From Sphingorhabdus contaminans (lineage in GTDB: Bacteria > Pseudomonadota > Alphaproteobacteria > Sphingomonadales > Sphingomonadaceae): a DNA stretch of 64,000 nt. The stretch covers positions 1,240,001 through 1,304,000 of the forward strand of contig NZ_VKKU01000001.1 of NCBI RefSeq assembly GCF_007280415.1, written 5' to 3'. The notes beneath the pieces were generated by a model. The model had not been told where the DNA came from. It saw nothing but the letters and a program-made list of their open reading frames with translations, and ran no database searches. Both the position numbers and the translations under genes were made by a program. This document shows positions 59,586 to 64,000 of the stretch, in pieces. Within the stretch, counting starts at the first letter, position 1. Every line of letters begins with the position of its first letter.

Positions 59586-60890
59586 CTATTTCGCTGGCGG
59601 TGCATGGCGCAATTCCATGCCACGCGCATGGCGCCGCTGGAATCCCTTCCACAATGTCGCCTCAGGTGAACCGGGACTATATGCCCCCCACGGAGTTCCT
59701 GCCAGCGCATTCCATTCGCCTGTGTCGGAATCGGAATCCTCAACAGTGAGATAGCTTTGTTTGTCGATATCCCCGCGAAGATGGACCGCCAAAAACGCGG
59801 TGATGAAATGCAGGTTGATGGCGTTAATGCGGTCCTGCCGCCATATCGGATCCTCGAACCAGTCCATATCCCATACCGAACCGCGCATTTCTTCGGGTAC
59901 GGGATTAAGTGCGATGGAATGTCCAGCTTGCTTGTAGGTCAGCAGATAACGTTCTGCATTGATCGCCGCGCCGAAAACCGCAAGCGCACCGCTTTTATAA
60001 TCCACAACCGGGTCCTGATCGCCCTGAATAAGCAATAGCGGGGCGGTAATTTCCTTCAGGCCTTCTGCGCCCCACGCACTTTTGGGCATTCCTCCTGCCG
60101 GTGCCAGTGCAACGATTGCTTTGACGCCGGGTACCTTCAGGCTTTCGGCACCTTTCGTCCCCCGCGCGACTTTCTTCAGCCATCCGCCTGCAACCAGAGA
60201 CATGTTCGGACCGTCCGGATCCAGGCCCGCACCGCCAGAAGTCAGAACGCCATAACCCCCCTGTGAATAGCCAATGAGCGCTACTTTGGCGGGATCGATC
60301 TGATCCCCCAGATCCGTGCGGAGCCGCGCGGTTACAAATGCAATGTCGCGGGGCCGGTAAAAATTGGGCGCCGCCCGTGTGGTTGCCGAAGATGTATAGG
60401 GATTGGGGTCCTGATGATGGATTGCAGCAACGACATAACCCTTGGACGCCAGATTTTCTGACAACCATGTCATCACTGCCGGATTGTTGCTGTACCCGTG
60501 GCTGATTATAACCAGCGGGTGGCCGTGCCCTTGTGCCACGGCATTGGCAATGGCCATACCTTTTTGTGAAAAGGCGACCGGTTCGCGGGGTGGTTCACCC
60601 CATAATGAATCGCGATACACGACCGGTGTTGCGTCCGCTTTGGGTTCCTGCGCTGGGTACCAGAGCGATACGCGTAACGGACGATCCCGCATCACGACGG
60701 GTGCTTCGACGCCGACCGCATTTTCGACGTCAGGCTGTTCCTTGTGAATGAAGGTCAGCGTCCGGTAGCCGACATGTGAAGGGCCCATAAAGGCGAGCTC
60801 AGGTGCATCCACACCGGGTTTACTTGGGACTTGGGCTTGAACCGGTAGCGCGCATAAGACCAACGTCCAGCACAGCAGAGCACGGATCAT
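59586..60890 (-). CDS. exported alpha/beta hydrolase
   Basis: The 434-residue protein has a signal peptide (IRALLCWTLVLCALPVQAQ). LVIISHGYSNN (oxyanion), IGYSQGGYG (nucleophile Ser), LIQGDQDPVV (acid) and QAGHSIAL (His) complete a hydrolase triad. The layout resembles platelet-activating-factor-acetylhydrolase/dienelactone-hydrolase-like exported enzymes that cleave small esters. It starts with an ATGA overlap on the LysR gene, so it is regulated with it. Substrate unknown. Confidence 0.85.
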   Translation of the reverse strand: MIRALLCWTLVLCALPVQAQVPSKPGVDAPELAFMGPSHVGYRTLTFIHKEQPDVENAVGVEAPVVMRDRPLRVSLWYPAQEPKADATPVVYRDSLWGEPPREPVAFSQKGMAIANAVAQGHGHPLVIISHGYSNNPAVMTWLSENLASKGYVVAAIHHQDPNPYTSSATTRAAPNFYRPRDIAFVTARLRTDLGDQIDPAKVALIGYSQGGYGVLTSGGAGLDPDGPNMSLVAGGWLKKVARGTKGAESLKVPGVKAIVALAPAGGMPKSAWGAEGLKEITAPLLLIQGDQDPVVDYKSGALAVFGAAINAERYLLTYKQAGHSIALNPVPEEMRGSVWDMDWFEDPIWRQDRINAINLHFITAFLAVHLRGDIDKQSYLTVEDSDSDTGEWNALAGTPWGAYSPGSPEATLWKGFQRRHARGMELRHAPPAK

Positions 60891-61876
60891 GCAATCAACT
60901 CATGATCTTCGGCATTCATATTAGGCCAGCTTAGCTGATGCGCCATCCAGGGATATTGTTCGAACACCGGCGGAAAAGTCTTTTCCTGCAGGACCTGCTG
61001 ACACAAGCTGGCCGTAAGACGCGGAATATCACCAAGCTCGTTGGTACGCGCGACAACCTGCACTGAGCGCGAAAAGCGTCCTCTCCGCATGGGTTCGGCG
61101 CGCAACTGCGGGAACAATTCCTGCACGGATGCAAAACAGACCGGCGTCGTGATAGTCCAGCCAAGGCCCGCCGCTACAAGCGCCATCTGCTGGTGCGAGG
61201 ATTCGACCTCTACAATCTGCGGGAGCTTCAGTTTCATGCGGACAATCTGCCGCTCGATCTGTTGCCCTGTTCCTGTCAGACGCGAAAAGCGGATGAACGG
61301 AAGGTAGGACGGTACACCTACTATATCGAGCGGTTCGTTAAAGTCCTTCGGGAAAACCAGAATGAAGCTTTCTTCGAAGATCGGATGAAGCTCGACTGTA
61401 TCCCGATGCTCCAGATTGAAACTGCCCGTCACCAGCATATCGATGTCGCGGGCCAGAAACTCCCCTTGGTGCTCCAGCGATATTCCGGACCGGATATTCC
61501 AACGGTCCGCCCGGGAGCCAAGCTGGCTTAAAATCGGGGCAGTAAGCTGATTTGCAAGGCTGAAGGACATCGCGACAGTCACGCTCGATATGGGCAGATT
61601 TGCCCCCTCGCGCACTTCGTCATAGGCCATGCGGGCATGGGCAATCAGCTTTTGCCCACGCGCAAAAAGCGACTTTCCACTCGCCGTCAAACCGAGTGGC
61701 CGCATAGTGCGATCAAATAGCGGAGCGCCAATGCCGGTTTCGAGTTTCGCAATGGTCTGCGATACGGCAGATTGCGTCACCTGAAGATGGTTGGCGCATT
61801 GCGACATCCCGCCAAGTTCGACGGTCATCACAAATACCTCTAACGCATGTAAATCAAATTCCTGCGGCAATTTCAC
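60887..61876 (-). CDS. LysR-family regulator
   Basis: The 329-residue protein starts at GTG 61876 (GGAGGG upstream). The HTH reads LHALEVFVMTVELGGMSQCANHLQVTQSAVSQTIAKLE, followed by a periplasmic-binding-like effector domain. It overlaps the hydrolase gene and probably controls it and the MFS gene upstream. The inverted repeat at 61915-61938, 39 nt upstream, is a plausible binding site. Effector unknown. Confidence 0.92.
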   Translation of the reverse strand: MKLPQEFDLHALEVFVMTVELGGMSQCANHLQVTQSAVSQTIAKLETGIGAPLFDRTMRPLGLTASGKSLFARGQKLIAHARMAYDEVREGANLPISSVTVAMSFSLANQLTAPILSQLGSRADRWNIRSGISLEHQGEFLARDIDMLVTGSFNLEHRDTVELHPIFEESFILVFPKDFNEPLDIVGVPSYLPFIRFSRLTGTGQQIERQIVRMKLKLPQIVEVESSHQQMALVAAGLGWTITTPVCFASVQELFPQLRAEPMRRGRFSRSVQVVARTNELGDIPRLTASLCQQVLQEKTFPPVFEQYPWMAHQLSWPNMNAEDHELIA

Positions 61877-61914
61877 GCGGCTGCCCTCCCAAGCGCGCTT
61901 GCCAGAAAGCTGGC

Positions 61915-61938
61915 TAGCATTACCTCGGCTAATGGCTA
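61915..61938. promoter_or_regulatory. inverted repeat upstream of the LysR gene
   Basis: TAGCATTA and TAATGGCTA pair with one bulged base across a 7-nt spacer. The site lies in the 115-nt gap between the MFS stop and the LysR start, where an autoregulatory LysR operator would be expected. Confidence 0.4.
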
Positions 61939-61991
61939 ATCGACAGCGTTGGTAATAGTGTCATGCATTTTCGATATACGCCCATAATTTT

Positions 61992-63269
61992 TCAGTGGCG
62001 TTGCATGGATACATCACTTTGCAGGATTTCCCGCGCTTCTATGCCCTTCCCCGGCTGTCGCCGTTCCCGCATCAGAAGCAAAACTGTCGATATAAAGGCG
62101 ACGAAGCTGAGCAACGCGAACATCAATAGCATCGCGTCATAGCCTTCGGGATTGTCGGGTCCGGCATCGAATAAATCGTTGAGATGCCCGGCCCCATAAT
62201 TTGCGGCAGCAAGGCCAAGCGACTGGATCATGTTGATCAACCCGAAAGCGGTCCCCACCCGGTGTTTTTCCACAAGCATCGCCGTAGAAGGCCAGATGAC
62301 CGCCGGAATGACCGAAAAACTAAGCCCCATCAAAATGGTCGTCACCCACAAACCATAATCGGTGGTCACCAATAGGACGAAGGTCAGCGGCATCAAGGCG
62401 GCGGCAAATGTCAAAAGACTTGCGCGCCGTCCGATCCGGTCAGCAAGCAGCCCAAACAGGGGCGTGGCAAAAATGGCGGCAGCGAAAACATAGGAATTGG
62501 CCGTCCCCGCATCAGCAAGGTTCATACCCTTCACATCCATGAAATACTGGATCGAAAATGTGGAGCGGAACGGGAAAAACACACTCGCGAAAAGGACATT
62601 GAGCCATAAAATATACCAGAAAGAACGACTGAATCCGGTCAGATCCTTTAACCGGAAACGTTCCGATTTCTGGCCGACCGCGCGAAGCTGAGGCAGTTTC
62701 CTGTCGATAAGATAATAAATAAAGGCGGTTAGGACACCGGTGGCCGTCAGCCCTGCCGCAAGCCATAGGGGCGCTTGCCAGCCTTGGGCATATACTTCTG
62801 CAAACCAGCTTGTCGACTTGTCCGCGCTATAGGATCCGACACGCGCCATCGAGAAAAACAGGGCAATAGCAAGCGCACCGCCGCCCAGATGGAACCATTG
62901 GGCGATCCCGACCAGCAAGGCGATATAAAGCGTCTCATTACCCAGTCCGAACAGCAGTCGTCCCACCAGCATCAAACCATAAGGTTCGCCCACAGCCGTC
63001 AAAGTCGCACCAATGGTACAGATGAATGATGCGATCAGAATCGCTTTGGCGGCACCGATGCGGTCGATCAAAATGCCGCCGATCAATGCCAGTGCGATAT
63101 TTGGAAGATTGAACACAGCGTTGAGCAGGCCGATCTGGCTTTGCGTAAAGCCGCGTTCATCCCGCAACAGTCCGGCAACGGGCGCGATGGAGTCATAGGT
63201 GTAATAGCTACCCATGATCGTAAGTGCCGCAAGCGCCAGCATGAACCATTTTACATGATCGTCCCGCAT
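61992..63269 (-). CDS. MFS transporter
   Basis: The 425-residue protein from ATG 63269 (GGAG 9 nt upstream) has 12 predicted membrane segments and the TM2-3 loop GGILIDRIGAAKAILIASF. A longer in-frame extension upstream has no signal-like or membrane character, so the shorter start is preferred. It starts 10 nt after the upstream oxidoreductase stop and likely transports the substrate or product of that enzyme. Substrate unknown. Confidence 0.9.
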   Translation of the reverse strand: MRDDHVKWFMLALAALTIMGSYYTYDSIAPVAGLLRDERGFTQSQIGLLNAVFNLPNIALALIGGILIDRIGAAKAILIASFICTIGATLTAVGEPYGLMLVGRLLFGLGNETLYIALLVGIAQWFHLGGGALAIALFFSMARVGSYSADKSTSWFAEVYAQGWQAPLWLAAGLTATGVLTAFIYYLIDRKLPQLRAVGQKSERFRLKDLTGFSRSFWYILWLNVLFASVFFPFRSTFSIQYFMDVKGMNLADAGTANSYVFAAAIFATPLFGLLADRIGRRASLLTFAAALMPLTFVLLVTTDYGLWVTTILMGLSFSVIPAVIWPSTAMLVEKHRVGTAFGLINMIQSLGLAAANYGAGHLNDLFDAGPDNPEGYDAMLLMFALLSFVAFISTVLLLMRERRQPGKGIEAREILQSDVSMQRH

Positions 63270-63279
63270 GAACCCGCTC

Positions 63280-64000
63280 CTAGGCAATTCGCGCACCTTG
63301 TCGACGCAGTTCCTGTTGCAGCATGACAATATCGATTTCGCCAAACCCCCGGTCCGTTTTGACGCCGAGGGCAGCGGCAACGCCCGCACCCTGCCCCGCA
63401 ACGGCGCAGCACATCATATTGCGGACAGCGGCATGGCTGATCTTGTCGCCGCCGATCGTTCGTCCTGTGACGATCAAATTGCGTACCTTTTTGGGTAGCA
63501 TGGCGCGGTAGGGGACGTGGAAATAGCGGCCCGTCGTGGGCAATATCAGGTAGCCATAGCCGTCGATGAATTCCGGGAAGATGCCGATGCTGTCGCTGAA
63601 CCGCGCTTCTCCCTGCACATCGGCGGCAGTCATATTATAGGCGGCATCGATTTTACGCGTATCGCGGATACCAAGCGTCATGCCGAAATTGCGGAGCTTT
63701 GCATCCTCGCACCCCGGCATGAATGCCTTCAATGCGTTTACGGCGTGCATAGCCTGTTTCCGCCCTTCCATTTCCCCGTGGGTCAGCGCGTCAGGATCTG
63801 TGCCGTCGAGATAAAGATGGCACATGTTCAGATAGGTCAAATCCCCCTGGTCCGACACAGTGCCCCATGTGCCTGCCATGGTCCTAACACTATCCGGGAT
63901 CAGCCCGGCCTCCAGCGCTTTCTGAAAGGGCTTGCGCAGGAATGGCGAGAACATCGCGTCTTCTTTTCCGGATGTCGTAACTTCCCATTCACCTCCTGCG
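63280..64000 (-). CDS. FAD-dependent oxidoreductase, C-terminal part (runs off right edge)
   Basis: The frame is open through the window edge (AGGEWEVTTSGKEDA precedes the first visible Met), so the N-terminal FAD fold lies outside and about 240 residues are seen. GTWGTVSDQGDLTYLNMCHLYLDG, and later YGYLILPTTGRYFHVPYRAMLPKKVRNLIVTGRTIGGD and HAAVRNMMCCAVAGQGAGVAAALG, match the C-terminal part of FAD_oxidored (PF12831)-type oxidoreductases. It directly precedes the MFS gene in the same direction. The substrate is unknown. Confidence 0.85.
   Translation of the reverse strand, partial: AGGEWEVTTSGKEDAMFSPFLRKPFQKALEAGLIPDSVRTMAGTWGTVSDQGDLTYLNMCHLYLDGTDPDALTHGEMEGRKQAMHAVNALKAFMPGCEDAKLRNFGMTLGIRDTRKIDAAYNMTAADVQGEARFSDSIGIFPEFIDGYGYLILPTTGRYFHVPYRAMLPKKVRNLIVTGRTIGGDKISHAAVRNMMCCAVAGQGAGVAAALGVKTDRGFGEIDIVMLQQELRRQGARIA

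Overview
The window looks like chromosome of an alphaproteobacterium, most likely a sphingomonad. The reasons are moderately high GC, dense gene packing with many ATGA/GTGA stop-start overlaps, a large TonB-dependent receptor next to a TPR-sulfotransferase, and DMGDH, Sox and Fds gene sets of alphaproteobacterial type. This placement is inference; there is no rRNA, tRNA or marker gene in the window. No stretch longer than 300 bases lacks a gene (the longest is 19197-19483).

Layout. 1-4.9 kb: the start of an S41-peptidase lipoprotein (cut by the window edge) and a four-gene minus-strand operon with two histidine kinases and two response regulators. 5.0-6.4 kb: two small envelope genes (NTF2-like exported protein, OmpW). 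6.5-9.9 kb: an SDR, a haloalkane dehalogenase and a TetR repressor whose promoter and the dehalogenase promoter share the same operator architecture; a Cys-rich secreted protein and a membrane protein diverge from it. 9.9-15.6 kb: a transketolase/E1-like ThDP enzyme divergent from an Lrp regulator, an amino-acid permease and a class III omega-aminotransferase. 15.7-19.3 kb: a patch of small exported, lipoprotein and hypothetical genes separated by copies of a degenerate intergenic repeat.

19.5-59.6 kb is the core: an unusually complete set for oxidising N-methylated amines and the C1 units they release. The left arm (minus strand) encodes two tandem dimethylglycine dehydrogenase-like flavoproteins, a GbcA-like Rieske oxygenase and an MDR oxidoreductase. 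It is followed by PlsC, a beta-hydroxyacid dehydrogenase, a GcvA-like LysR, and a minus-strand run of GMC oxidoreductase, enolase-superfamily enzyme, aldehyde dehydrogenase, MFS transporter, TPR-sulfotransferase and TonB-dependent receptor. The centre (plus strand) encodes PurU, glutathione-dependent formaldehyde dehydrogenase and a soluble NAD-linked formate dehydrogenase (FdsG, FdsB, MobA, FdsA, FdsD, FdhD). The right arm (plus strand) encodes a second Rieske oxygenase, a Cys/Met-metabolism PLP enzyme, an OoxA/HcnB-like plus DAO pair, and heterotetrameric sarcosine oxidase (SoxB, D, A, G). Read together: Rieske oxygenases strip methyls as formaldehyde, DMGDH and Sox enzymes load methyls onto folate, and class III ADH plus PurU feed formate to Fds for NADH. 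GMC plus ALDH would be consistent with choline as an entry compound, but the substrate is not settled by sequence. A GbcB-type Rieske reductase, S-formylglutathione hydrolase and FolD are not in the window.

59.6-64 kb: an alpha/beta hydrolase with a LysR regulator, an MFS transporter and the C-terminal part of an FAD-dependent oxidoreductase that runs off the right edge.
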